This document shows positions 3,950 through 11,353 of a stretch of 14,794 nt of DNA, in pieces (positions within the stretch are counted from its first letter, which is position 1; the number at the start of each line of letters is the position of its first letter). Source of the DNA: Zipacnadum sp036504235. Lineage in GTDB: Bacteria; Armatimonadota; Zipacnadia; Zipacnadales; Zipacnadaceae. The position numbers and the translations under genes were made by a program. Where the stretch lies: the NCBI GenBank assembly GCA_036504235.1, contig DASXVN010000022.1, forward strand, positions 1 to 14,794. The letters are read 5' to 3'. The notes under the pieces are model-generated. The model was not told the DNA's origin. It made no database searches and saw nothing but the letters and a program-made list of their open reading frames with translations.

Positions 3950-6403
3950 GTGAGAATTATTGCCGAGAGCGCGTCCAGCCAGGTACGGGCCACGTTGGGC
4001 CGTCCGGTTACGACTATGCCCGCGCGTCTGCCGCTGGGCCGACGCCGCTACACCGCGGCTACCGCCAGTGCGGTGCTGGGGGGCTTGATCGGCTTTGTGT
4101 ATGCCGACCGCTATGCCCGGGAGGCGGGGCCGGTCGGCTTCGTCGTGGCAATCTTGGCCGGAGCGCTACTGCTGTTTGTGGTGACCATCGCACCCAAGAT
4201 GGCTCGGGACTTCTTCCGCAAGATCTTCTACCGGATCGCCCTCGAGAACAGCACGGAGCGGGTCACGGTCCTCTCCGGGGCGGCTTACCGGCGGCTGACG
4301 GAGCCGGACCAGCAGGAGGAGCCCGAGGAGCAGCGCGACAACGACCTCGCGGTGATCGCCTGCTTGCGCCGCGAGTACGCGGTGGCCGCGGCTTCTCTGG
4401 CGCGCCAGCAGCCCCGCGAGGCCTCCGGTCCGGAGGCGGCCAACCTGATGGTCGCCCTGGCCAGCACTCAGCAGTGGGACGAACTCGACCAGCTCCTGGC
4501 GCAGAGCGAGAAGCGCAACGTGGCCCTGCCCGAGGCGAATCTGGCGCGGATCGCTTTCTATGCGCCCGAGGGGCCGATCTGGGCGCAGTTGGAGGAACTG
4601 GCCAAGCGCCAGAAGTACCAACGCGTGTGGAACAACCTGGGCGTGCGCCGGGAGCGAGCGGGACGCGCGGCGGAAGCGGAAAGCAACTTTGCGGCGGCGC
4701 TGGCCGGCCACAATCACTACGCGCCGGCGCACACCAACCTGGGGGCCCTGTACTATGAACGCGGGGATCTGACGCGGGCGCTGGGGGAAAGCGCCACAGC
4801 AGCGAGCTCCTCGGCGGGCGAGGCGGTGACCTGCAGCAACCTGGGGGCGCTGCTTTGCCAGGCCGGGGACCTACGGATGGCGGCGCGCTGGCTGCGCCAC
4901 GCCCAGACGCTGGATGCGCGGAACGCGGCGATCGAGGTCAACCTGGGCAACGCCTACGCGATTGAGGGCAAGTACGATGAGGCGCTGGCGGCCTACCAGA
5001 AGGCCGGTCGCCTGGGCGCTACCGCCGCCGCCTACCACAACGCGGCGCTAGCGAGCATGGCCGAGGAGCAGTTCACCCTGGCGCTGGAGACGCAGACCGC
5101 AGCGCTGGAGCTAGCCCCGGAGGACGTGGACGTCGTCCTCAACATGGGCTACATCCTGTGGCAACTGGGGCGCTACCCGGAAGCGGAGGCGTACTTCCGG
5201 CAGGCGCAGGAGTTGCGCCCGGGCGGCGTCGCGTTGTCCAACCTGGTCGGCGCGGCGCTGGCCGCCGGGGAGACTGACGTCAGCGAGATGCTGGCCCTGG
5301 CCCGCGACGAGCACAGCCTGGCCTTCTACCGGGGTCTGTCTCACCTGCTGACCGCGATGAGCCTGAACCCCGAGGTGAGCACGACGCAGCGCAAGCTGCG
5401 CGAGTACAACCTGCTCGCCGCGGGTCCCGAGTTCAACAAGGTGATCAGCGCAGGCGAGAGCGGCGTGGTGGAGTCATACCTCAACCTGGGCCTGGCGAGC
5501 TACCTGAATCAGGACTTCGAGGAGGCGGCCACCGCTTTCGTGAACGCCAGCAAGCAGTTGCCGAACAACACGGAGCTGGTCTACCCCATCGCGATAGCGT
5601 ACCTGATGGCGGCGATGATCAAGCAAAGCCAGCACGCCCTGGTGGGCGATCCGCTGGCGCCGCAGGCCCGAGAGCTGCTGCGCCAGGCCCGGCCCTATCT
5701 GGAACGGGCCATGGAGTCGCGCTCGGTGGCCGACAGCGCAGCGTATAACCTGGGCGTGGTCTACTACCTGCTGGGGGAGTATGAGAAGGCCATCGCCATT
5801 CTGCGCAAGTCCGCCGGGCCCGAGGCGCCGCCGCATGTCTACAATGCGTTGGCCGTGGCCCAGGCCCGCCGGGCGCAGATTCTGCAGCGCGAGATCCACG
5901 GGGCCTCGCTGATGAGCGACACGCGCCGGCGGCAACTGGCGGGGGAGGTAAGCCGGCTGCTGTCCTCGGCGATCCACTACTTCCAGCAGGTGGTGCATCT
6001 GCAGCCCCACAGCCCGATCGTCCATGCCAACCTGGGGCTGGCCTTCATGCTGCGCAACCAGCCGCAGGACGTGGAGACGGCAGTCCACCACTGGCAGCTC
6101 ATGCGCCAGACGGGAGGCGCCTGGGGGCTGAAGGCGTTCGAGCAGTTCAGCCGCGCCATGTCCTCGGAGGAAGCGCGCAAGTTGAACTTCCAGGACGTGG
6201 AGGTGGCCTTCCAGCCACTGCCGGTGGAGGATTGGGTGGTCTTCATCCCGCCGCAACTGGCGCGGCTGAAGTACCTGATCCAGGACCTGCCGGACCTGCC
6301 GGACTGGCACATGGAGGCGTACCACCCGCTGGTCAGGCGCGCCCTGCGCGCGCGGGCGAGGGCAGAGCGGCTGCGGCGGGCGCTGGCGCATCTGGCGGTG
6401 TAG
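3950..6403 (+). CDS. Membrane-anchored tetratricopeptide-repeat protein
   Basis: An 817-residue protein. Residues 1-34 are basic, two hydrophobic segments follow (about 35-53 and 61-81), and the rest is soluble and most likely cytoplasmic. Tetratricopeptide repeats begin at about 227 (WNNLGVRRERAG) and run to about 445. Clear units include HTNLGALYYERGDL, EVNLGNAYAIEGKYDEALAAYQKA and LNMGYILWQLGRYPEAEAYF. A second block covers about 508-720 (YLNLGLASYLNQDFEEA, AYNLGVVYYLLGEYEKA, HANLGLAFMLRN). The remaining roughly 90 residues end in a basic helix. TPR proteins scaffold protein complexes; no enzymatic domain is seen. GTG at 3950 was chosen because GAGGGAGG lies 7 bases before it; the next ATG at 4016 lacks such a site. 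It is monocistronic, with its own promoter and a hairpin behind it. The partner is unknown. Confidence 0.9.
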   Translation: MRIIAESASSQVRATLGRPVTTMPARLPLGRRRYTAATASAVLGGLIGFVYADRYAREAGPVGFVVAILAGALLLFVVTIAPKMARDFFRKIFYRIALENSTERVTVLSGAAYRRLTEPDQQEEPEEQRDNDLAVIACLRREYAVAAASLARQQPREASGPEAANLMVALASTQQWDELDQLLAQSEKRNVALPEANLARIAFYAPEGPIWAQLEELAKRQKYQRVWNNLGVRRERAGRAAEAESNFAAALAGHNHYAPAHTNLGALYYERGDLTRALGESATAASSSAGEAVTCSNLGALLCQAGDLRMAARWLRHAQTLDARNAAIEVNLGNAYAIEGKYDEALAAYQKAGRLGATAAAYHNAALASMAEEQFTLALETQTAALELAPEDVDVVLNMGYILWQLGRYPEAEAYFRQAQELRPGGVALSNLVGAALAAGETDVSEMLALARDEHSLAFYRGLSHLLTAMSLNPEVSTTQRKLREYNLLAAGPEFNKVISAGESGVVESYLNLGLASYLNQDFEEAATAFVNASKQLPNNTELVYPIAIAYLMAAMIKQSQHALVGDPLAPQARELLRQARPYLERAMESRSVADSAAYNLGVVYYLLGEYEKAIAILRKSAGPEAPPHVYNALAVAQARRAQILQREIHGASLMSDTRRRQLAGEVSRLLSSAIHYFQQVVHLQPHSPIVHANLGLAFMLRNQPQDVETAVHHWQLMRQTGGAWGLKAFEQFSRAMSSEEARKLNFQDVEVAFQPLPVEDWVVFIPPQLARLKYLIQDLPDLPDWHMEAYHPLVRRALRARARAERLRRALAHLAV

Positions 6404-6439
6404 GAGGGGGGCGAACGGCCCTACCCCGCCCTCCGGGCA

Positions 6440-6462
6440 CCCCTCCCTAAAGGGAGGGGTTT
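6440..6462 (+). terminator. Probable terminator of the TPR gene
   Basis: CCCCTCCC (6440-6447) pairs with GGGAGGGG (6452-6459) around a TAAA loop and is followed by TTT. It starts 36 bases past the stop codon. The short T-run makes it a weak intrinsic terminator. Confidence 0.5.
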
Positions 6463-6494
6463 ACGGCAAAGGCTTACGGCAAAGGCCGTTTCTG

Positions 6495-6540
6495 CGTAGG
6501 GGCGCGTTTTGCGGAGCGCTAGCGGAGCAACACACGCCCG
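6495..6540. repeat. Single D element
   Basis: Begins CGTAGGGGCGCGTTTTGCGG and ends CAACACACGCCCG. It is the same unit as the reverse-oriented copy at 10097-10140 and as each half of the inverted pair at 2126-2238. Confidence 0.75.
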
Positions 6541-6887
6541 CGTCAAGGCGGAAGGGGGAGGCGGGAGGTCCGTTCCACCTCACCCCCCAACCCCCTCTCC
6601 CGCGCCTCTGGCTTGGGAGAGGGGGAGTAACGGCAACGGCGGACCCCTCCCCGGCGCAGACGCCGCCCTCCCCTAAGTAGGGGAGGGATTCGGAAGAGGC
6701 AACGGCGGGGACGAAGAGTTCCCCTGGCTCTCTCCCGCGCTAGCGGAGGAGAGTGGCGCCGCGCGCCGTTCAGCGCGGTGACGAGAGGGGGAGGACGTTA
6801 GCGCTAACGGCTGCCCCCTCTCCCCCGTCGCTTCGCGCCGGGTACTCTCCCCCGCTCTGCGGGAGAGAGATAACGGCATACGGCAAC

Positions 6888-6916
6888 GGCCGGCGGGGTA
6901 CGAGCCCCCGCCCTAC
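6888..6916. repeat. Family C palindrome behind the oxidoreductase gene
   Basis: GGCGGGG (6892-6898), loop TACGAGC, CCCCGCC (6906-6912). It is followed 14 bases later by an A palindrome, the same C-then-A order as behind purQ. Confidence 0.8.
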
Positions 6917-6930
6917 AAACGGCAGAGACG

Positions 6931-6953
6931 CACCGGCGAGACGCCGGTGCCAC
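6931..6953. repeat. Family A palindrome, intact copy behind the oxidoreductase gene
   Basis: CACCGGCG, AGA and CGCCGGTG, then CCAC. The stem ends 18 bases past the stop codon of the oxidoreductase gene. Confidence 0.8.
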
Positions 6954-6967
6954 CGACCTATTCACCC

Positions 6968-7954
6968 CTAGGCCTCTACCCAGGCGCCACCGGAACTTAA
7001 TGATTCCTGGGCCAAGTTGACCACGCGCAGGACGGGGAGCATGTCCGCCAGGGTGATGCGGGCGGGGCGGCCCTCGGCGTAGCGAGTCACGATGTCGGCC
7101 GTGTAGGCGTGGTAGGCCTGGTCGGCGGTGAGGCCGCTGTAGGGTAGCGGCTCGCCATCGCGGCGGATGATCTGGCCCGCGTCCAGGATACCACCCACGT
7201 GCAGGCGGTCCGTGGTCAGACTGAAGTAGCGCTCGTACGCGCCCGGCAGGGCGTAGCCCACCTCTACCGTCCCCAGCGTTCCCCCCGCGCCCTCCAGACG
7301 AATCGAGGCCAAATCCTCAATCTCCTCGTGGAAAAGGTTGTGCGTGGTCCAGCAAGAGACCCGCGCTACCGGCTCGCCGGTGAAGAGCAGGAAGAGGTCC
7401 ACGCCGTGGGGGCCGAAATTCATCAGGGGGCCGGCGCCGGCGCGGGCCGGGTCCAGCATCCAATCCACGCCCCAGTCGCGGTAGCGCTGGGGGGTGCCCG
7501 CGAACAGGCGGAAATAGTAGTGCAGCGGTTGCCCCAACTCCCCGTCGGCGCGCAGGCCCGCCAGCTTCTCCGCGCCCGCGACATAGCGCGTGACCAGGGC
7601 GACGGAGTTGAACACGCCGCCCGCCTCCGCGGCCTCCACCACCGGCTGCAGGGCGCGCGCGTCAATTCCGGCGGGCTTTTCGATATGGAAGGCCTGGCCG
7701 CGGGCCACGAGACCGGCGGCCAGGGCGGTCATCTCGGAGTGCGGCGCGTGGGCAAAAACCAGGTCGGGCCGCTGGTCGTCGAGGAGTTGCTGCCAGTCGG
7801 TGTAGTGGGGCCAGCGGCCCTCCGGGTCGTGCTGGGCGCAGGCGGCCGGATCGGGATCGGCGAGACCGACGATCTCGACCGGGAGACTCTGCAAGGCCGG
7901 AAGATAGTAGATGCCGACGTGCCAGTGACTCGCGCCCAGGATGGCGATACGCAT
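6968..7954 (-). CDS. Gfo/Idh/MocA-family NAD(P)-dependent oxidoreductase
   Basis: A 328-residue cytoplasmic dehydrogenase of the family that oxidises or reduces sugars, inositols and related polyols. The N-terminal Rossmann fold has IAILGASHWHVG (residues 3-14) in place of the usual GxGxxG. VGLADPD (29-35) ends strand 2 with the acidic residue that contacts the cofactor ribose. FHIEKPAG (89-96) holds the family's EKP motif. The C-terminal domain contains GPLMNFGPHGVDLFLL (175-190), matching the GG-x-D-x-G-x-H-x-x-D region, with His183 and Asp186. Asn179 replaces the usual Asp. The substrate cannot be predicted. The ATG is supported by AGAGGAG 8 bases upstream. The gene starts 54 bases after the end of the membrane-protein gene on the same strand, with no convincing promoter between, so they are probably co-transcribed. 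An A hairpin follows the stop. Confidence 0.92.
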   Translation of the reverse strand: MRIAILGASHWHVGIYYLPALQSLPVEIVGLADPDPAACAQHDPEGRWPHYTDWQQLLDDQRPDLVFAHAPHSEMTALAAGLVARGQAFHIEKPAGIDARALQPVVEAAEAGGVFNSVALVTRYVAGAEKLAGLRADGELGQPLHYYFRLFAGTPQRYRDWGVDWMLDPARAGAGPLMNFGPHGVDLFLLFTGEPVARVSCWTTHNLFHEEIEDLASIRLEGAGGTLGTVEVGYALPGAYERYFSLTTDRLHVGGILDAGQIIRRDGEPLPYSGLTADQAYHAYTADIVTRYAEGRPARITLADMLPVLRVVNLAQESLSSGGAWVEA

Positions 7955-8008
7955 AGCTGGTACTCCTCTAAGGTAAATATGGACGGCAGCGAAGAGGCCC
8001 CGGCCCGG

Positions 8009-9820
8009 CTAGGGGCGGGGGCTGAGCGGCGATAGGGGTGCCGCGCTACGCTCGAGCGACAGCGGTCCCCCAGTGGACGAAAGCAGGCCCGCCAGATCGC
8101 GGAGCGCCTCATCCACGCTGGACTCGGCGAGGACGGCCTTGCCGCTCCACAGCTCCTCGCGGGACTGGCGCAGGAGGTCCTTGACCACGGCGCTGTCCTT
8201 GCCCTGTTTGTGCAACTGCTGATAGGCGGCGCCGGCCTGCAAGAGCTTCTCGCGGACGCGGTCCTCGGTGGTCATGCCGGGGGCGAAGGCGGGCATGCCG
8301 GGGGCTACCGCCGCGCCGGGGGCCGGAGCCGGGGGTGCGGTCAGCATCTCCAGGAGCTGCGCAGCCAGGCCGTCGCGGACCTTGTGGTATTCGTCCACGG
8401 TCATGCCGCGGATGGTGTCCACCAACTGCGCGAACTTGTCGGCCACCTGGGGCGGAACCTGCGGCGCGCCGGTCGCGGCAGTGCCCGGCGTGGCGGGAGC
8501 GCCGGGCGTCCCGGGTTTGACGGGGGTCGGCGGGGCGGGCATCTGGCCGCGCAGGGAGGCGCTGAAGGCGGCGCGGCGGTCGCGGATGCGCGTGAGGTCG
8601 GCTTTGGCGGCCTCGAGGAGCTTGCGGAGGTCCGCATTGTCCGGCTGGTTCTTCTGCGCCTGCTCCAGAGCGTCGTAGGTCGCCGAGAGGTCTTTCTCTT
8701 CGGCATTCATCGTCGCCAAGGCGCTGCTGAGGGCCTGCTCGGCCTTACCGGGCGGGGGAGCGCTGGGGCGTCCCGCGGGCCCACGCCCCGCGCCGGGAGC
8801 GCCGCCGCTCATCTGGGGGGCGCGCTTGAGCGCCGCCAGCGCCTGCCGGCCAAGCTGGGCAGCCTGGTCCTCGTGACCGGCCATCGCGGCCATCTGGGAC
8901 TGGCGGATGAGGGCTACCGCGGCGCGCGGGTCCCGACCCTGGCGCTGCGCCTGCTCGTAGGCCTGGCCGAACTGCATCATGAGCTTCTGCATGGCGGGGG
9001 AGGGGGCTCGGCCCGGACCACCGGGACCGCTCGGGCCGGAGGGGCCGCCGGTCGGCGCGCCCAGGGCCTGCAGCCCGCGGGCGAACTCATCGAGGCCCGC
9101 GCTGACCTGGGCCACGTCACCAGCCGCGGCCGCGGCGATGATCTTGGTGCGCAGGTCGCGCAGGGGCTGGACGTCCTTGCCCTGATCGCGGGCCGAGGCG
9201 GCTGCGGCCGAGTACGCCGAGAGCCGCTGGGCCACGTCCGGATGGGTCTCGAAGAACTGGGTCGCCTCGGGCGGAAGTTGGCCGGAAGTCGCGGCGCCCG
9301 AACCGTCCGGGGCGCCGGGGACCGCGGGGGCTTCCGGCATGGAGGGAGTCATCCCGGGCGGCAAGGCCAGGGCCTCCGCGCGACTGCGGGCCGAGGAGAA
9401 ACTGCCCCGCGAGGCCGCGGCGCGAATATCGCCGAGCTGCTGGCTGAGCGGATTGTCCGCGCCCACCGGGAGGAGGAGCTGGGGGACCTTCTCGGAAAGC
9501 GCCGACACCGTGGCGGCCGCGGCGCGATTCTGGTACCAGAGGAAACCGCTGGCCAGGGCGAGTAGCACGGTGGGAACCAACCACGCCCAGTTGAGGCGAC
9601 GCGATCCCCCCAGCCGCCGTCGGGGCCGGTACTCCGGCGCGGTCGGGGGCGGGAGAGCCGCCGGCTCCGGCTCCGGCTCGCAACTGGAGGGACTCCAGAG
9701 GGAGAAGGTGGCCGGGGGCTCTTCCTCCGGCGCGAGAGTCTCCTCGGTAACCTCCGGCTCGGGGGCCGGCGGCGGAGTTTCCTCTTCAAAAATGTGCGGG
9801 GCGAACTGGTCGTCGCTCAC
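8009..9820 (-). CDS. Single-pass membrane protein with triplicated helical repeat, Ala/Pro/Gly-rich
   Basis: A 603-residue protein of unrecognised family. Residues 1-65 are acidic and proline-rich, with no signal peptide. A basic patch (RPRRRLGGSRR) precedes one membrane helix at about 78-97 (WLVPTVLLALASGFLW), so the large C-terminal part should be periplasmic or external. Three segments of about 50 residues share the pattern AY-x-x-A-x-x-QG+D, LRxx, A-x-x-G and a closing ALxxL, at about 200-252, 277-332 and 525-580. The clearest pieces are YEQAQRQGRDPRAAVALIRQ and YQQLHKQGKDSAVVKDLLRQ. A coiled-coil-like stretch (KAEQALSSALATMNAEEKDL) lies between repeats 2 and 3. Low-complexity Pro/Gly/Ala linkers connect them. 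I chose GTG at 9820 because AGGTGA precedes it by 5 bases; the further upstream GTG at 9859 lies in intergenic repeat sequence. It is probably co-transcribed with the oxidoreductase gene. Confidence 0.8.
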   Translation of the reverse strand: MSDDQFAPHIFEEETPPPAPEPEVTEETLAPEEEPPATFSLWSPSSCEPEPEPAALPPPTAPEYRPRRRLGGSRRLNWAWLVPTVLLALASGFLWYQNRAAAATVSALSEKVPQLLLPVGADNPLSQQLGDIRAAASRGSFSSARSRAEALALPPGMTPSMPEAPAVPGAPDGSGAATSGQLPPEATQFFETHPDVAQRLSAYSAAAASARDQGKDVQPLRDLRTKIIAAAAAGDVAQVSAGLDEFARGLQALGAPTGGPSGPSGPGGPGRAPSPAMQKLMMQFGQAYEQAQRQGRDPRAAVALIRQSQMAAMAGHEDQAAQLGRQALAALKRAPQMSGGAPGAGRGPAGRPSAPPPGKAEQALSSALATMNAEEKDLSATYDALEQAQKNQPDNADLRKLLEAAKADLTRIRDRRAAFSASLRGQMPAPPTPVKPGTPGAPATPGTAATGAPQVPPQVADKFAQLVDTIRGMTVDEYHKVRDGLAAQLLEMLTAPPAPAPGAAVAPGMPAFAPGMTTEDRVREKLLQAGAAYQQLHKQGKDSAVVKDLLRQSREELWSGKAVLAESSVDEALRDLAGLLSSTGGPLSLERSAAPLSPLSPRP

Positions 9821-9961
9821 GGGATTCACCTGGTTTCTTAGCGGTTCGGACGGGCCCACCCCGCCCTCGGCAGACCTCGGGCACCCCTCCCGGAGCGGGA
9901 GGGGCTAACGGCAACGGCAGACGGCAAGGCAACGGTCGTTTCCCCATAAGGGCGGCGGTTA

Positions 9962-10008
9962 CACCCGCGCCCGCGTGCGGCGCGCCAACCTCGCGGCGGG
10001 CGCGGGTG
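9962..10008. repeat. GC-rich inverted repeat with 13-bp perfect arms
   Basis: CACCCGCGCCCGC (9962-9974) and GCGGGCGCGGGTG (9996-10008) surround a 21-base interior. It is flanked by AAGGGCGGCGGTTA on the left and CACCCCTACATAGGG on the right, so it looks like one more repeat family. Confidence 0.7.
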
Positions 10009-10096
10009 GGCGTTGCGGTGAGGCTGCAAAGTCCACCCCTACATAGGGCAACGGCTCTCGCAAGGCGTAAGGCGTTCTTTCCTGCAAGTTAGCGAA

Positions 10097-10140
10097 CGGG
10101 CGTGTGTTGCTCCGCTGCGCTCCGCAAAACGCGCCCCTAC
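10097..10140. repeat. Single D element, reverse orientation
   Basis: Starts CGGGCGTGTGTTGCTCCGC and ends AAAACGCGCCCCTAC, the reverse complement of the 6495-6540 unit with small differences. Confidence 0.75.
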
Positions 10141-10157
10141 AACGGCGTACGGCTAAC

Positions 10158-10186
10158 GGCCGGCGGGGTACGAGCCCCCGCCCTAC
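10158..10186. repeat. Family C palindrome behind the YprB-like gene
   Basis: GGCGGGG (10162-10168), loop TACGAGC, CCCCGCC (10176-10182). It lies about 31 bases past the stop codon of the nuclease gene. Confidence 0.8.
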
Positions 10187-10216
10187 AAACGGCCAAGGCT
10201 AACGGCCTACCCTACC

Positions 10217-11053
10217 TCACTGGAGATGCTCGCGCCAGAGGGCGGTTAGGCAGGCCAGGGTTAGTAGGTCCAGTTGGTTGTGATGCAGGACTGGGGCGAG
10301 GAGCTGCAGGTTATCCTCCGCCACGGCCCGGTGGTACAGGTCCGGGATCAGATGCCCCGGGACGTCGTCACAGCGCTCCACGCCCAGCAGATGCGACTCC
10401 ACCGTGCCCAGCGAGCAGTTGGGCAGGAAGCCCCGGCAGCACTTGCGGGCCAGGTGCAGCAGGTCCACGTGGCGCGGCTCCGGCGGCAGCGGCAAGCCGT
10501 ACAGGGCGCAGCGATCGCGCAAGAAGGGCCAGTCAAAACTGCGCCCGTTGTAGGTCAGCAGGCAGCGGACGCCGGCCAGCAGCGGCTGGATTGCCAGCAG
10601 CAGGGCCGCCTCCTCCGAGTAGTCCCGGGCCAGGAACTGGTGCAGATGAAAACCGCCCGGCCCCACGTGGAGCAGCCCCACCAGAAAGACCGGCACGCCG
10701 CTGAGGCCCAGGGTCTCCAGGTCGAGATAGAGCGCCTCATGGCGCGGGCCGACGGGCAGCGGGTGTCCGGCCAGATCGGTCAGCGCCTGCGCCAGCCACG
10801 GCTCGTAGGCCGTGTGCGCGTGGCCGGGGGCCAGACGGAAGCTCAGACACGGGCCCTGCTCGGTCTCCAACTCCTCGCCCGGCGGCAAAGTCGTCGGCGC
10901 CTCAATGCGCAAACGCACCGCCGGCGCGGGGCCGCGCGTCGGCTCGGTCGCGGGCGGCGGCGGGGCGCTCCCCGGCTCGGCGCCCGCGCTCAACTGCTCC
11001 CGCCGCAGGGCGGCGAGGCGACGACGCACGTGGCGAGGGATAAGCTCAGACAT
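10217..11053 (-). CDS. YprB-like RNase H-fold nuclease
   Basis: A 278-residue protein whose residues 105-275 match the YprB/RNase_H_2 family, DEDD-type exonuclease relatives of the RNase H fold. The first metal-binding motif is YLDLETLGLSG with Asp111 and Glu113. YNGRSFDWPFLRDR (168-181) supplies Asp174. HVDLLHLAR (196-204), SLGTVE (214-219) and HHNQLDLLTL (257-266) with His258 and Asp262 complete the usual set, so it should be active on nucleic acid; the exact substrate is not known. Residues 1-20 are basic and 25-45 a proline/alanine linker. I chose ATG at 11053 over an in-frame start at 11113 because the intervening bases contain a promoter. No Shine-Dalgarno motif precedes the ATG. It is monocistronic, and a C hairpin follows its stop. 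Confidence 0.9.
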   Translation of the reverse strand: MSELIPRHVRRRLAALRREQLSAGAEPGSAPPPPATEPTRGPAPAVRLRIEAPTTLPPGEELETEQGPCLSFRLAPGHAHTAYEPWLAQALTDLAGHPLPVGPRHEALYLDLETLGLSGVPVFLVGLLHVGPGGFHLHQFLARDYSEEAALLLAIQPLLAGVRCLLTYNGRSFDWPFLRDRCALYGLPLPPEPRHVDLLHLARKCCRGFLPNCSLGTVESHLLGVERCDDVPGHLIPDLYHRAVAEDNLQLLAPVLHHNQLDLLTLACLTALWREHLQ

Positions 11054-11062
11054 AGTCCAGAT

Positions 11063-11091
11063 ATTATACGGCAGCGTCCCGGCTAGGACAA
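11063..11091 (-). promoter_or_regulatory. Promoter of the YprB-like gene, nearly leaderless
   Basis: On the minus strand TTGTCC (11091-11086) and a perfect TATAAT (11068-11063) are 17 bases apart. The expected start is near 11056, only about three bases before the ATG at 11053, and no ribosome-binding site fits between. Confidence 0.75.
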
Positions 11092-11353
11092 ACGGGAGCG
11101 CCGGGTATAGCAACGGCTAGCGGGCGGCGAGGGTTCCCGAGAACGGCGGACCCCTCCCCGGAGTCGGCTGCGCCGCCTCCGCCCTCCCCTAAATAGGGGA
11201 GGGGGGGAAAGGCGACGGCAAAGGCGTGGCCCACCCCGCCCTCGGCAGACCTCGGGCACCCCTCCCGAAGCGGGAGGGGCTACGGCCAACGACCACGGCT
11301 AACGGCCGGCGGGGTACGAGCCCCCGCCCTACAAAAGGCAGACGGCAACGGCA
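11092..11353. repeat. Repeat-filled intergenic region
   Basis: Between the nuclease promoter and the lipoprotein gene end are an E hairpin with an inserted mini-module (about 11146-11207, stem CCTCCCCTA/TAGGGGAGG), a second E unit with a GGCAGACCTCGG insert (about 11229-11280) that is nearly identical to 9855-9904, and a C palindrome (11304-11332). No gene is visible. Confidence 0.8.
11304..11332. repeat. Family C palindrome behind the lipoprotein operon
   Basis: GGCGGGG (11308-11314), loop TACGAGC, CCCCGCC (11322-11328). It lies about 22 bases past the stop of the last gene of the three-gene operon. Confidence 0.8.

Larger units (their letters stand above)
6404..6967. repeat. Repeat-filled region between convergent genes
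   Basis: These 564 bases hold, in order, an E hairpin (6440-6459), a single D unit (6495-6540), a composite shared with the 3505-3560 area (about 6545-6627), and an E hairpin with an inserted GGCGCAGACGCC mini-hairpin (6644-6690). Two further E-type units (about 6718-6790 and 6812-6870), a C palindrome (6888-6916) and an A palindrome (6931-6953) follow. AACGGC linkers separate nearly all units. No gene is credible. Confidence 0.85.
9821..10216. repeat. Repeat-filled intergenic region
   Basis: These 396 bases hold an E-type hairpin with a GGCAGACCTCGG insert (about 9855-9904), a unit with a 13-bp perfect inverted repeat (9962-10008), a reverse D unit (10097-10140) and a C palindrome (10158-10186), with AACGGC linkers. 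No gene is visible. The promoter of the 8009-9820 gene should be at the left edge, but I cannot recognise one. Confidence 0.8.

Noticed and set aside
5474..6391. 305-codon frame antisense to the TPR gene
   Set aside because: The opposite frame shows unmistakable TPR motifs. This one is Arg/His/Gln-rich with no domain pattern.
8210..9565. 451-codon frame antisense to the Ala/Pro/Gly-rich membrane protein
   Set aside because: High-GC antisense shadow rich in Gly/Arg. The minus-strand frame has a ribosome-binding site, a membrane helix and an internal repeat.
9821..9859. GTG at 9859 as start of the 8009-9820 gene
   Set aside because: It lies in a repeat unit nearly identical to one at 11229-11280, without a ribosome-binding site. 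GTG at 9820 has AGGTGA five bases upstream.
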